NCBI RefSeq assembly: GCF_011440275.1
Contig: NZ_JAAOIV010000004.1
Location: 186,001-250,000, forward strand
From: Metallococcus carri
Lineage (GTDB): Bacteria; Actinomycetota; Actinomycetes; Actinomycetales; Dermatophilaceae
Direction: 5' to 3'
DNA: 64,000 nt
The notes under the pieces were generated by a model. The model ran no database searches, was not told the origin of the DNA, and saw nothing but the letters and a program-made list of their open reading frames with translations. Position 1 is the stretch's first letter, and each line of letters starts with the position of its first letter. Position numbers and translations under genes: made by a program. Positions 9,587-19,267 of the stretch are shown here, piece by piece.

Positions 9587-10240
9587 TCACGGGGTCGCGG
9601 AGGCAGTGCCGAGCAGGCGGTTCATCTCCCGGATCTCCTTGTCCTGCGCGGTGACGATGGAGCTGGCGAGCTTCTTCACCTGTGGGTCGGATGTAGTGCC
9701 GAGCACCGACTTCGCCATCCGGATCGCGCCCTGGTGGTGCTGCACCATCATCTGCAGCCACATCCGGTCGAAGGCCGGGCCCTGGGCGGCCTCGAGTTGC
9801 TTCATCTGCGCGTCGGTCATCATCCCGTCGCCGTGGTTCATGCCGGACATCCCGGTCGATGAGGGCTGCGGTGCCTTCCAGGCGCGCAGCCAACCCTGCA
9901 TCTGAGCGATCTCCGGACCCTGCGCCTTCTTGATGCGGGTGGCCAGGTCGCGCACCTTCGGCGACGCCCCCGATCGGCCGAGGGCCAGGTCGGCCATCGT
10001 GACCGCCTGCTGGTGGTGGGGGATCATCATCTGCGCGAACATCACATCGCCTTGCCGCCCGCTCGCCGCGGACGAGCCGCTCGCCGCGGACGAGTCGGAG
10101 CCGGGCATCGAGCCGGAGCTCGTCATCGCGCCGTGGTTCATGCCGGACATCCCCGACCCGCCGCTCGAGGAACTGCCGCACCCCGTCACGAGCGCAGCGA
10201 GCAGGACGGTGGGCAGGGCCGTGAGCAGTCGACGGTTCAT
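9587..10240 (-). CDS. DUF305 domain lipoprotein (His/Met-rich)
   Basis: About 217 residues. The N-terminal signal ends in the lipobox LVTGC, so the mature protein should be lipid-anchored outside the membrane. It has two DUF305 half-repeats with paired histidines: MIPHHQQAVTMA and MVQHHQGAIRMA. DUF305 is a ferritin-like helical fold often linked to metal (copper) handling. Two MSGMNHG segments resemble Met/His copper-binding strings; a copper role is inferred. ATG 10240 is chosen over GTG 10246; no strong ribosome site is visible. It follows a two-component system on the same strand, which may control it. Confidence 0.85.
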   Translation of the reverse strand: MNRRLLTALPTVLLAALVTGCGSSSSGGSGMSGMNHGAMTSSGSMPGSDSSAASGSSAASGRQGDVMFAQMMIPHHQQAVTMADLALGRSGASPKVRDLATRIKKAQGPEIAQMQGWLRAWKAPQPSSTGMSGMNHGDGMMTDAQMKQLEAAQGPAFDRMWLQMMVQHHQGAIRMAKSVLGTTSDPQVKKLASSIVTAQDKEIREMNRLLGTASATP

Positions 10241-10295
10241 GGGCACCAGCCTGCGCGATGATCTCGGCGGTCAACACCGACGAATCATGGAGATC

Positions 10296-11477
10296 TCATG
10301 GAGATCGCGGCAGGCTGAGCACGAACCTCGCGCCCTCACCGGGTCCGTCGCTGGTCGCGGTCAGGCTGCCACCGTGCGCGTGCGCGATCGAGCGGCTGAT
10401 CGACAGTCCGATGCCGCTGCCGCCGTGCGCCGAGTCCCGGGCGGCGTCGGTGCGATAGAACCGCTCGAAGACATGCGGCAGTTGCTCGGCAGCGATGCCG
10501 TCGCCCGTATCGGCGACCGACAGACGCACCTCCCGGTCGTCCCCGTCGACAGTCACGGTGATCGTGTCGCCTGCTCCCGTATGCCGGACCGCGTTGTCCA
10601 GCAGGTTGGTCAGCACCTGTTCGATGCGCGCAGGATCGACCCACACCGGCTGGGGTTGCGGTGTGTCGACCACGATCCGCTCGGCGCCTTCGCGGGGTAG
10701 CTCACCCACCGATCGAGCCAGCTCAGCTAGGTCGATCTGCTTGCGGCGCAACGGGATTCGCTCGTCTTCCAAGGACACCGTGCGGATGTCCTCGGTCAGC
10801 CGGGTGAGCCGGTCGAGTTGGCGCTGCAGCACCGCGAAGGTCTCCGCATCGGCCGGGATGACGCCGTCCTCGAGGCCCTCGAGATGCGCCTGCAGCGTGC
10901 TGATCGGCGTGCGCAGTTCGTGCCCGAGGTCGGCGAGCATCCGTCGTCGCGTCTCCTCGGTCGCGGCCAGCTGCCCCGACATCGAGTTGAACGCCGTCGC
11001 CATCGCTCGCGCCTCGGCCGGGCCGTGGGTCTCGTCGATCAGCGGCGCCGGCCGGCCGCGTGCGACGACCGTCGCCGCGGTGCCTGCCGCCTCGAGCGAC
11101 CGAGTCACTCGTCGCGACACCCACCACGACAGCGGCACCGCCACGACCAGTGCGGCGAGGGCGGCCATGCTGAGCGTCACCCAGCCGGTCGAGACGAAGG
11201 CTTCTTCGACATGACGCACCGTCGAGGGCTGGGTCTCACCGGCCCGCGCCAGATGCTGATGGAACAGCCGCGGTGCCACGACCAGCGCGACCCCGCCGCC
11301 GGCGACGGCCGACACAACCAGCACGCAGCCGATCGCGGTCAGCAGCCAGACGGCCAGCGAGACGGGGGAGCGCCCACCCGCGCCGCCGGCGCCGCGTCGG
11401 AGGCCGGCGCCGCGTCGGAGGCCGGCGCCGCGTCGGATACCGCCGCCGCGCCGGCCGCCAGCATTACGCCCCGTCAC
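10296..11477 (-). CDS. Two-component sensor histidine kinase
   Basis: 393 residues: Arg/Gly-rich N-terminal tail, membrane segment near 40-65, short extracellular part, second membrane segment, HAMP-like linker, HisKA dimerisation domain with phospho-His in ADLGHELRTPIS, then HATPase_c with N box (NLLDNAVRH), G1 (ADTGDGI) and G2 (GGSGIGLSI). The GTG start overlaps the response-regulator stop (GTGA), the normal coupling for OmpR-type pairs. The first 40 residues come partly from an 18-bp tandem repeat. The signal is unknown; the neighbouring DUF305 gene makes metal or envelope stress plausible. Confidence 0.9.
   Translation of the reverse strand: MTGRNAGGRRGGGIRRGAGLRRGAGLRRGAGGAGGRSPVSLAVWLLTAIGCVLVVSAVAGGGVALVVAPRLFHQHLARAGETQPSTVRHVEEAFVSTGWVTLSMAALAALVVAVPLSWWVSRRVTRSLEAAGTAATVVARGRPAPLIDETHGPAEARAMATAFNSMSGQLAATEETRRRMLADLGHELRTPISTLQAHLEGLEDGVIPADAETFAVLQRQLDRLTRLTEDIRTVSLEDERIPLRRKQIDLAELARSVGELPREGAERIVVDTPQPQPVWVDPARIEQVLTNLLDNAVRHTGAGDTITVTVDGDDREVRLSVADTGDGIAAEQLPHVFERFYRTDAARDSAHGGSGIGLSISRSIAHAHGGSLTATSDGPGEGARFVLSLPRSP
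11385..11438. repeat. 18-bp tandem repeat x3 inside the sensor kinase
   Basis: Three copies of GCCGGCGCCGCGTCGGAG/T in tandem, in frame, encoding repeated R-R-G-A-G-L in the cytoplasmic N-terminal tail of the histidine kinase. The unit is 18 bp, so copy number can change without breaking the frame. Confidence 0.9.
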
Positions 11478-12154
11478 GGCCGGCCCATCCGATACCCGAC
11501 GCCACGCACGGTCGCGATCACCTCGCGGCCGAGCTTGGCCCGCAGGTGCGCCACATGGGTGTCGACCAGGTGCTCGTCGCCGCCCCAGCCCGCACCCCAC
11601 ACCGCGTCGATCAGCGCCCGCCGGTCGAACGCCCGCCGGGGCTGCGCCGCCAGGGTGGCCAGCACGTCAAATTCGGTGCGGGTGAGCGGGATCGACCGGC
11701 CCTCCAGCAACACCTCGTGCGCCTCGAGGTCGAGGCGCAACCGGCCGACCTGTTGCACGACCGGCTCGGTCGTCGCCGTGCGGGGCCGCCGCAGCAGCAC
11801 ACCGATCCGCGCAACCAGCTCCCGCACGCTGAACGGCTTGGTGACATAGTCGTCCGCGCCCACCGACAGCCCGATCAAGGTGTCCACCTCCTCGGTGCGG
11901 GCTGTGAGCATCAACACATACGCGTCGCTGAAGGTGCGCAGCTGACGGCATACCTCGATTCCGTCGAGGCCGGGCAGGCCGAGATCGAGCACGACGACGT
12001 CCGGGGTGAAGGCCCGCGCCGCCTCGAGAGCCGCCAGCCCGTCGTGCGCCAACTGCACCGTGTACCCCGCCCGATCGAGGTAGTTGCCGACCATTCCGGC
12101 GAGCGCCACCTCGTCGTCCACGACCAGCACACGAGAGGGCGAGATGGGCGTCAT
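11474..12154 (-). CDS. OmpR/PhoB-family response regulator
   Basis: 226 residues: receiver domain with acidic pocket (VVDDE), phospho-Asp in VVLDLGLPGLDG, Thr in LTART and Lys in TKPF; then a winged-helix DNA-binding domain ending in VDTHVAHLRAKLG and TVRGVGYRM. ATG 12154 starts at the receiver domain; the frame is open further upstream but without similarity. First gene of the operon with the sensor kinase, divergent from the AI-2E-type transporter. Confidence 0.94.
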   Translation of the reverse strand: MTPISPSRVLVVDDEVALAGMVGNYLDRAGYTVQLAHDGLAALEAARAFTPDVVVLDLGLPGLDGIEVCRQLRTFSDAYVLMLTARTEEVDTLIGLSVGADDYVTKPFSVRELVARIGVLLRRPRTATTEPVVQQVGRLRLDLEAHEVLLEGRSIPLTRTEFDVLATLAAQPRRAFDRRALIDAVWGAGWGGDEHLVDTHVAHLRAKLGREVIATVRGVGYRMGRP

Positions 12155-12347
12155 ACCGCCATTATCTCGGGCCCGGCCACCCCCCTTTGGGGTGCTTGCG
12201 ATGGAGATTGGATGGAGTTTGCCGAGGTTGCCCGGATCGCTTAGGGTCGCGGCCGCACCTGCGTCAACTACGGTCACAGGGCATTGCCAGCACATACCGT
12301 CACGGGGCACAGCCGCGTATGCCGCCCGAGGGGAGCGTTCCGCACCG

Positions 12348-13745
12348 ATGAGGACCAAGGCCTGGGACCGACTGAAGCACTTGCGTCATCGGTCCGACAG
12401 TCCGCAGCCGCCTGGGCCGGACGACCCGCAGGTGGAAGCCGACCCGTCGGCCGACACCCGACCGAAGGCGAAGGGGCCGACCTCCACCGTCGGCTCCGGC
12501 GTCGCGCGCGCCCGCACCGAGAACCGCGGTCTGGACCGTGCTCAGATCATCAGCCACGGGCTGCGGTGGACCTCGACCTGGTCGCTGCGGTTCATCTTCG
12601 TCGCGGTCGCCACCTGGCTGCTGCTCAAGGTGCTGGCCGAGATCTGGCCGGCGCTGCTGCCGATCTTCCTCGCGCTGGTGATTTCGACCGTGCTGTGGCC
12701 GCCGGCTCGCTGGCTGCGCAACAAGGGGGTGCCGCCGACGCTGGCCGCGGTGCTCGCGATGCTGCTGGCCTTCGTGGTGATCGGCGGCATCGTCGCCGCG
12801 ATGGCTCCGACCGTCGGCAACCAGTGGCCGGAGCTGACTCAGAAGTCGGTCGACGGCGTGCAGAAGATCCAGGAATGGCTGGAAGGCCCGCCCTTCCACG
12901 TGCGCCCCGACCAGATCGACCACGCGGTCTCCTCGATCACCGCCAAGCTGCAGGCCTCCGGCAACCGGATCGCCGAAGGCGTCTTCTCCGGTGTCACCAT
13001 CGCCGGCCGGGTGCTGCTCAACACGGTCATCGCGCTGATCCTGACCTTCTTGTTCATCAAGGACGGCCCGCGCTTCCTGCCCTGGCTGCGGATCGTCACC
13101 GGCCGCGGCACCGGCGCGCATTTCACCGAGGCGCTGTCGCGGGTCTGGCTGACGCTGTCCGGCTTCATCCGCACGCAGGCGATCGTGAGCGCGGTCGACT
13201 CCTTCATGATCGGCCTCGGCCTGGTGATCTTGCGGGTGCCGCTGGCCGCACCGCTGGCGGTGCTGACCTTCTTCGGTGGTTTCATCCCGATCGTCGGTGC
13301 CTTCGTCGCGGGCACGCTCGCGGTGCTGGTCGCCCTCGTCACCAAGGGCGTCACCACCGCGCTGATCGTGCTGATCATCATCGTGTTCGTCCAGCAGGTC
13401 GAAGGGCACGTGCTGCAGCCGCTGCTGCAGAGCCGCTCGATGTCGCTGCACCCGGCGCTCGTGCTGCTGTCGATCGCCCTCGGTGGCGACCTGTTCGGCA
13501 TCGTCGGCGCGTTCTTCGCGGTGCCGGTCACGGCGACGGTCGCGGTGGTCTTCCGCTACCTCGGTGAACAGATCGACCTGCGCACCGGCGACGTCAAGGC
13601 TGCCGACCTCGAACAGCTCACGCCGGAGGGCAAATACGCCGCCGAGCAGGGCGAGAAGCATGGCCGCGAACTCTCCCAGCGGGCCGAGGACAAGGACCTG
13701 GCGGACGCCGACGGGCAAGGCATCGCCGAGGAGAACCTCATCTAG
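12348..13745 (+). CDS. AI-2E family (PerM/YdiK-type) membrane protein
   Basis: 465 residues with a charged cytoplasmic N-terminus (1-75), six to eight hydrophobic segments (about 78-145 and 225-410) and a charged C-terminal tail. The late block FFGGFIPIVGAFVAG with HPALVLLSIALGGDLFGIVGAFFAVP is diagnostic of the AI-2E exporter (UPF0118) family. Members have been linked to autoinducer-2 export or to Na+/H+ exchange; which applies here cannot be told. GAGGGGAG lies upstream of the ATG. Confidence 0.9.
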   Translation: MRTKAWDRLKHLRHRSDSPQPPGPDDPQVEADPSADTRPKAKGPTSTVGSGVARARTENRGLDRAQIISHGLRWTSTWSLRFIFVAVATWLLLKVLAEIWPALLPIFLALVISTVLWPPARWLRNKGVPPTLAAVLAMLLAFVVIGGIVAAMAPTVGNQWPELTQKSVDGVQKIQEWLEGPPFHVRPDQIDHAVSSITAKLQASGNRIAEGVFSGVTIAGRVLLNTVIALILTFLFIKDGPRFLPWLRIVTGRGTGAHFTEALSRVWLTLSGFIRTQAIVSAVDSFMIGLGLVILRVPLAAPLAVLTFFGGFIPIVGAFVAGTLAVLVALVTKGVTTALIVLIIIVFVQQVEGHVLQPLLQSRSMSLHPALVLLSIALGGDLFGIVGAFFAVPVTATVAVVFRYLGEQIDLRTGDVKAADLEQLTPEGKYAAEQGEKHGRELSQRAEDKDLADADGQGIAEENLI

Positions 13746-13759
13746 TCCGTATGCCGACG

Positions 13760-13788
13760 CCCGCTCGCCGCACGCTCCGGCGAGCGGG
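13760..13788 (+). terminator. Hairpin after the AI-2E family gene
   Basis: CCCGCTCGCCG/CGGCGAGCGGG is an 11-bp perfect stem with a 7-base loop, 15 bases after the stop. There is no T run, as is common for actinobacterial hairpins. Confidence 0.6.
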
Positions 13789-13849
13789 CGAGCGGGAGTC
13801 GGTGAAAACCGGCATACGGCCGGAAACCCGTGGGTAACATCGAACGATC

Positions 13850-15508
13850 ATGGCTACCCCAACGCCCGCCGTTCGCGCCGCTCTGCGCCGCCGCCGCATC
13901 GCGGCCGGTGCCGGACTCGGCGCGCTGCTGCTCGCCACGGCGGGCGGCACGACCGCGATGGTCGGCTCGGTGCAGGCCGCACCGACCTGCACCGCACCGC
14001 GCAATGTCACCGTCGCGACCACCGACGAGATGTACGACCTCGTCTTCGCCCAGGCCCGCAAGGTGGAGAACCAGCGCACGGTCTGCGTGCACTACGACGT
14101 GCGCAATATCCCCTCCTCCACCGTCGACCTGCAGCTGAAAACCGGCGCGCCCGAGGCGCCGGACATCTGGATCCCCGACGCCAGCTTGTGGGTCAACGAC
14201 GTGAGCTCCAAGCTCGGCGACGGGTGGGTCAACGTCATCGGCACCGTCGCGACCTCGCCGGTCGTCCTCGGGGTGCCGACCGCACTCAAGGGCGACCCGC
14301 TCGCCAAGCCGGTCGACACCTGGGCCAACATGCTCGCCCGCGGTGGACTGCTCACCGTGCAGGACCCGGGCTCGACCTCCAGCGCCCTCACCACCATGCA
14401 GGCCGCCAACAACACCTCGCTCGACCACGACAAGCGCACCAAGCTGCTGCGTTCGGTGCTGCAACTGTCGCGCGGGACCATGTCGATGACCACCCTTAGC
14501 CAGCGGGCGACACAAGGGCCTGGGCTCGCGCGGATCTTCCCGCTCAGCGAGCAGCAGCTCATCGCCTACGACCGGTCGGCCAAGACCCCGCTCGACACAC
14601 TGGTGCCGGCCCAGGGTGCGACCCAGATGGACTATCCCTATGTCACGACGGTCAAGGCCGATCCGGTGCCGGCCCCGGCGGCCCGGGCGCTGTACTCCGC
14701 GCTGACCTCGCCGGACGGCACCCAGGCACTCACCAAGGCCGGCTTCCGCACTCCGGCTCGCGACGGCCGGGCCCCGGCATACCCGAGTGGCTCGCCGCTG
14801 GGACGCGACCTGAAGCTTGTCCCGCCGATCTCGGTCAAGCAGACCGTCGCCTCCTACAAGGCCTGGGTCGACCTGGCGCGCGATGCGCGGATGCTCGTGC
14901 TGATCGACGTGTCCGGGTCGATGAGCACGCCGGTCAACGCCGGCTCGACCCGGATCGACCTGCTGGTCGGCACCGCGGTCGGAGCGCTCGGCGCACTGCC
15001 GCCGACGACCCAGCTCGGCGCGTGGGCGTTCTCCACCAACCTGCAAGGCAAGGGCAAGGACTGGGTGCCGCTGTCCAACGGCATCAACACGATCGGCGGC
15101 ACCCCGGCCGGCCTCAAATATCGCGACCAGCTGACCGCCACCGCTAAGACGCTGCCGAAATATGTCGCGCGCAATGGCGACACGGCGCTCTACGACACGA
15201 TCTGGGCGGCCTACCAGTACTCCACCAAGACCTATGACAACAACTACGTCAACTCGGTGGTGGTGCTGACCGACGGCACCAACGACGACCCGGGTGGCGG
15301 CCTCGACCTCAAGGGCCTGATCGCCAACCTCAAGAAGCAATACCGCGCCGACCGGCCGGTGAAGATCGTGACGATCGCGATGGGCACCGACACCGACCCC
15401 ACCGCGCTGAAGCAGATCGCCACCTCCACCGACGGGTTGTCCTACACCACGCGTGATCCGAGCGAAATCACGAGCGTGTTCGTCGATGCCTTCCTGCAGC
15501 GCAACTAA
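13850..15508 (+). CDS. Secreted substrate-binding-like and VWA domain protein
   Basis: 552 residues. An Arg-rich N-terminus followed by a hydrophobic stretch and V-Q-A-A-P-T at about 45 indicates export. Residues 50-310 look like an extracellular solute-binding domain (DIWIPDASLWV). Residues 335-550 are a von Willebrand A domain with MIDAS DVSGSM (DxSxS) and the later V-L-T-D-G-T-N-D-D. VWA domains bind protein partners through a metal ion. The function is unknown. The next gene begins 10 bases after the stop, suggesting co-transcription with a helicase-nuclease. Confidence 0.85.
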   Translation: MATPTPAVRAALRRRRIAAGAGLGALLLATAGGTTAMVGSVQAAPTCTAPRNVTVATTDEMYDLVFAQARKVENQRTVCVHYDVRNIPSSTVDLQLKTGAPEAPDIWIPDASLWVNDVSSKLGDGWVNVIGTVATSPVVLGVPTALKGDPLAKPVDTWANMLARGGLLTVQDPGSTSSALTTMQAANNTSLDHDKRTKLLRSVLQLSRGTMSMTTLSQRATQGPGLARIFPLSEQQLIAYDRSAKTPLDTLVPAQGATQMDYPYVTTVKADPVPAPAARALYSALTSPDGTQALTKAGFRTPARDGRAPAYPSGSPLGRDLKLVPPISVKQTVASYKAWVDLARDARMLVLIDVSGSMSTPVNAGSTRIDLLVGTAVGALGALPPTTQLGAWAFSTNLQGKGKDWVPLSNGINTIGGTPAGLKYRDQLTATAKTLPKYVARNGDTALYDTIWAAYQYSTKTYDNNYVNSVVVLTDGTNDDPGGGLDLKGLIANLKKQYRADRPVKIVTIAMGTDTDPTALKQIATSTDGLSYTTRDPSEITSVFVDAFLQRN

Positions 15509-15517
15509 TCTGGTTCG

Positions 15518-18500
15518 GTGAGTTCGGATCCGCGCCCCCCGTCGTCCGATCAGCCCCCGCAGGAGGTCACCGACCCGGTGACCGCGGCCGTGCGCGGCTG
15601 GCAGTCCGTGCTCCAGGAACGCACCGGCCCCAACACCATGCTCTGGTATGCCGGACGCGGGCGGGCTCTCGATCTGGACCTCGCCCACCCGGCCGGCCTC
15701 GCGCGACTGTTCTCCACCGGGCGCGCCCGGTTGTCCGATCTCGCCCGCAACGAGGCGACCTATGGTCCGGCCGCTCAGCGGGCCGCCGACCTGGCCCGGC
15801 GAGCGGCGACCGACCGGGAGCGGCTCGGGGTGGACAACCTGTTCCTGGTCTTCGGGACCGCGCGGTGGAACTTCCGGGGCGGGGCCACCCGTGCCGCGGC
15901 ACCGGTGCTGCTGCGCCGGGCCGCGCTGGTGTCACCGGGCTGGCACTCGGACGATCTTGAGCTGCGGCTCGACCCGCAGGTCTTCCTCAACCCGGTGCTG
16001 GTCGCCTCGCTCACCGAAAGTGGTGTCTACCTGCCGGTCGAGGACATCGAGGCGCGTGCCGGGCTGGGCCGCAGCGGTGACGTGCGTGGAGCGCTCGGCC
16101 TGGTCGCGCAGGCGTGCGCGGGTGTGCCGGGGTTCGAGCTCGACACCCGGCAGTTCCTCGAGGTGCTCACCCACCACAAGCTCGCCCTGGTCACCGACCT
16201 GGCCGCCCAGCCGGCGCTGACCGCGCACCCGGTGCTCGCGGCCTTCGCCGGTGACCCGGCCGCGACCGAGCTCGTGCAGACGCCACCGCCACCCTTCGAC
16301 GAACCGTCCTTGGACGACGAGGTCGTCGCCCTCGACCTCGACCGCGACCAGCAGCAGGTGGTCGAGGCGGTCCGCGCCGGAGCGCACCTGGTGCTCGACG
16401 GGGCGCCGGGCACCGGCAAGACCCAGACCGTGGTCGGGGTGGCCGCGGCCCTCGCCGCCGACGGGCGCCGCACCCTCGTGGTGCCAGGCTCGGCCAGCGC
16501 CGCCCGCGAGATCGCGCGCCGGCTGCGGGCCGCCGGGCTGGACGATCTGGCCGTCGACGCGCGGGCCGGGCGGGTCGATCCACGCCGCCTGCTGGCCGAT
16601 CTCGTCGACGAGGTCGACGCGGCGACCACCGAGGGCGGGGCGGCCGAGGTGACCGCCGCTCCCAACGGGCTGGCGTCGGCTCGCTCCGACCTGGCCGCAC
16701 ACCACGCGTCGTTGCACGCCCCGACCGCCTTCGGGGTGACCCTCGACGAGGCACAAAGCCAGGTCACCCGGCTGGCCTCCCGTCGTCCGGCACCACGGTC
16801 GCGGGTGCGGCTGACCGGCGCCGAGCTCGCCGGCATGTCCCCGGCTCGACGCGACCAGCTCATCGACCAGATCGAGCGGGTGGCGCGGGACGGAGCCTGG
16901 ACCACCGGGGAACGTGCCGACCCCTGGTATGGCGCCGCGGTCGTCGGGGAGCAGCAGCGCACCCGGGTGGCAGATCTGGTGAGTCGCCTCGCGGAGGGAG
17001 GGCTCTCGGCATACCGCAGGGAGTCGGCAGCGCTCCTCGACGAGGTCGGGCTGCCGCCCGCGACCAGCCTGCGCGAGGAAGGCGACCGGCTGGAGCTGCT
17101 CGAGCGGGTGCGCGCGACCCTGGAGGTCTTCCGGCCCGACGTCTTCGGCACCACCTTGCCCGACATGGTCACCGCGACCGCGGGCCGCAGTGAGCGCAAG
17201 GAGCAGCGGCTCGGTGTGTTCGAGCGGCGCCGGCTGGTCGGCGAGGCGCACGCCCTCTTGCGCCCCGGCCCACGCCCGAGTGATGTGCACGGTGTCCTCG
17301 TGCGCGCCGCCGCTCAGCGCGAGCAGTGGCGCGAGATCGCCGGCAAGGGAGCGCGGCCGGCCACGGCGGCCGGACTCGGTGCCGCGCGCGAACGGCACGA
17401 CCGACTGCGCGACGACCTGGACTGGCTGGGCGGCATCCTGCAAGACACCGCCGACGGGGGTGACCTGCTCGACCTCGACTTCGATGACCTGCAAGAGCGA
17501 CTCGACCAGCTTGCCGCGACCAGCGACCGGCTCGCGGTGCTGCCGCGGGTGGCGAGTGGTCTGGAGCAGGTGCGCGCTGCCGGGCTCGGCCCGCTCGTCG
17601 ACGACCTCGCGCGCCGCCGGGTGCGGCCCGAAGAGGTGCGCGGAGAAGCCGAATTCGTTTGGTGGACATCGGTTTTGGCCGAAGTCGAGCGCACCGACAA
17701 GGGGTATGGCGGCCACGACGGCGCCCAGCTGCGCGACACCGCCGACGCCTACCGCCGCCTCGACGCCGAGCAGATGCGCCGGGGTGCGGCGCGGGTGCGC
17801 GAGTCGGTGCGGCGGCACGTCCGGCAGATCGCCGGTGACCTGCCCGACCAGGTGGCGGCGTTGCGCGCCCACGCCACCTCGCCTCGCCCCGACCTGCACG
17901 CCGCGATCACCGATGCCCCCGAGCTTGTGCTGGCCCTGCGGCCGATCTGGTTGATGGGTCCGGCCGCGGTGCCGATGCTCATTCCGCCCGGCATGTGGTT
18001 CGACCTCACCGTGATCGACGACGCCTCGGTGCAGTCCGCGGCCTTCGCGGTGCCGGCGATCAGCCGAGCCGGGCAGGTGCTCGTCGTCGGCGACCGTCAC
18101 CAGGTCGCCCCTGCGGGAGGAGCGGCCCGTTCGATCCTCGAGGAGGCCGCGCGCACCTTGCCCCGGCATACCTTGACCACGCACTACCGGTCCTATGACG
18201 AGCGGCTGGTCGGCTTCGCGTCGGCCCGGCTGTATGACGGGACGGTGCGTTCCCTGCCGGGCCCGCAGCGTGAGCCGGCGATCCGAGTGGACGTCGTGCC
18301 CGGGGCCGAGGTGGCCGAGCGGGTCGCCCGGATGGTGCTCGATGAGGTGGAGCGCGGGTTTGCCCCGGCGGTGATCTGTCTCGAACCGGAATGCTGCGCG
18401 CCGGTCGAGGCGGCGCTGCGCGCGCTGGGCCGGCCGTTGCCCAAGGTGGAGGTCCGCGCCGTCGATGACGCCGCCGGGTTGCAGCGCGATGTCGTCATCG

Positions 18501-19267
18501 TCTGTGCCGGGGCGCCGGATGGCAGCCTCGGCTCGCTGGCTCGGGACGGCGGTGACCGGCGGCTGCACACCGCGACCTCACGGGCCCGGAAGCGCAGCAT
18601 CGTGGTGTCGCCGTGGAGTGTCGATGACCTCGACCCGACCCGCGCTCGGGCGCGGGGAGCGATCTTCCTGCGCGATTACCTGAGGTATGCCGGTGCCGGC
18701 GCCGCTGGTCATGCATCGGCCGGTGGGGTGGATGCCGGCGCGGCAGGCTCTGCTGGAGCACGCGGCCTCGCCGGGACGCAGGGATTTGCTGGGGCACGCG
18801 GCCTCGCCGGCGGCGGCTCGGCCGAGGCGAGGAGTTCCGCACCCGGCGGCCCACGGCGCCCGGGCCGGCGGCGGCGCACCGCGTCGACCGGCAGTGTGCT
18901 CGACGAGCCGTTGCTGCCGACCACCACCGATGAGCTGCCGGTGCCGCCCTTGGTGGCCGAACTTGCCGAACGGTTGCGCCACGACGGGATCGGCACGCGC
19001 ACCAATGTCGGGCTCAGCCGCACCCGGATCGACCTGGTGCTGGACGACCCGCACCGTCCGGGCGAGGCGAAGGTCGCGGTGATCACCGACAGCCGACCTC
19101 TCAGCGAGGCGACCCGGGACCGCGAACGCCTGACCATCGACCGGCTGGAAGGCATGGGTTGGCAGGTGGAGCGGGTGTGGTCGCGCGATCTGTTCCGCGA
19201 CCCGGCGCGTGAAGTCGCGCGTTTGCAGCACGCGGCCTATACCAAGGATGTCGATGGCCGAGGCTGA
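15518..19267 (+). CDS. Large superfamily 1-type helicase with C-terminal restriction-endonuclease-fold domain
   Basis: 1249 residues, GTG start. Walker A is DGAPGTGKTQT (about 294-304); after a long insert come the Walker-B-like V-I-D-D-A-S and the Q-box-like VVGDRHQVAP, motif IV/V HYRSYDERLVGFA and motif VI-type ATSRARKRSIV (about 1023-1033). A Gly/Ala-rich linker of repeated A-G-A-R-G-L-A leads to a C-terminal domain with the pattern RIDLVLDD...AKVAVI, fitting the MTES_1575 (DUF559-like, Vsr-related) nuclease fold; the PD-(D/E)XK lysine would be in EAKVAV. Such proteins are likely DNA repair or defence factors; no partner system is adjacent. Confidence 0.85.
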   Translation: MSSDPRPPSSDQPPQEVTDPVTAAVRGWQSVLQERTGPNTMLWYAGRGRALDLDLAHPAGLARLFSTGRARLSDLARNEATYGPAAQRAADLARRAATDRERLGVDNLFLVFGTARWNFRGGATRAAAPVLLRRAALVSPGWHSDDLELRLDPQVFLNPVLVASLTESGVYLPVEDIEARAGLGRSGDVRGALGLVAQACAGVPGFELDTRQFLEVLTHHKLALVTDLAAQPALTAHPVLAAFAGDPAATELVQTPPPPFDEPSLDDEVVALDLDRDQQQVVEAVRAGAHLVLDGAPGTGKTQTVVGVAAALAADGRRTLVVPGSASAAREIARRLRAAGLDDLAVDARAGRVDPRRLLADLVDEVDAATTEGGAAEVTAAPNGLASARSDLAAHHASLHAPTAFGVTLDEAQSQVTRLASRRPAPRSRVRLTGAELAGMSPARRDQLIDQIERVARDGAWTTGERADPWYGAAVVGEQQRTRVADLVSRLAEGGLSAYRRESAALLDEVGLPPATSLREEGDRLELLERVRATLEVFRPDVFGTTLPDMVTATAGRSERKEQRLGVFERRRLVGEAHALLRPGPRPSDVHGVLVRAAAQREQWREIAGKGARPATAAGLGAARERHDRLRDDLDWLGGILQDTADGGDLLDLDFDDLQERLDQLAATSDRLAVLPRVASGLEQVRAAGLGPLVDDLARRRVRPEEVRGEAEFVWWTSVLAEVERTDKGYGGHDGAQLRDTADAYRRLDAEQMRRGAARVRESVRRHVRQIAGDLPDQVAALRAHATSPRPDLHAAITDAPELVLALRPIWLMGPAAVPMLIPPGMWFDLTVIDDASVQSAAFAVPAISRAGQVLVVGDRHQVAPAGGAARSILEEAARTLPRHTLTTHYRSYDERLVGFASARLYDGTVRSLPGPQREPAIRVDVVPGAEVAERVARMVLDEVERGFAPAVICLEPECCAPVEAALRALGRPLPKVEVRAVDDAAGLQRDVVIVCAGAPDGSLGSLARDGGDRRLHTATSRARKRSIVVSPWSVDDLDPTRARARGAIFLRDYLRYAGAGAAGHASAGGVDAGAAGSAGARGLAGTQGFAGARGLAGGGSAEARSSAPGGPRRPGRRRRTASTGSVLDEPLLPTTTDELPVPPLVAELAERLRHDGIGTRTNVGLSRTRIDLVLDDPHRPGEAKVAVITDSRPLSEATRDRERLTIDRLEGMGWQVERVWSRDLFRDPAREVARLQHAAYTKDVDGRG

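Noticed and set aside
15932-18568. 878-codon antisense reading frame opposite the helicase
   Set aside because: Arg/Gly/His-rich translation with no domain; it is a third-position G+C shadow of the helicase gene.
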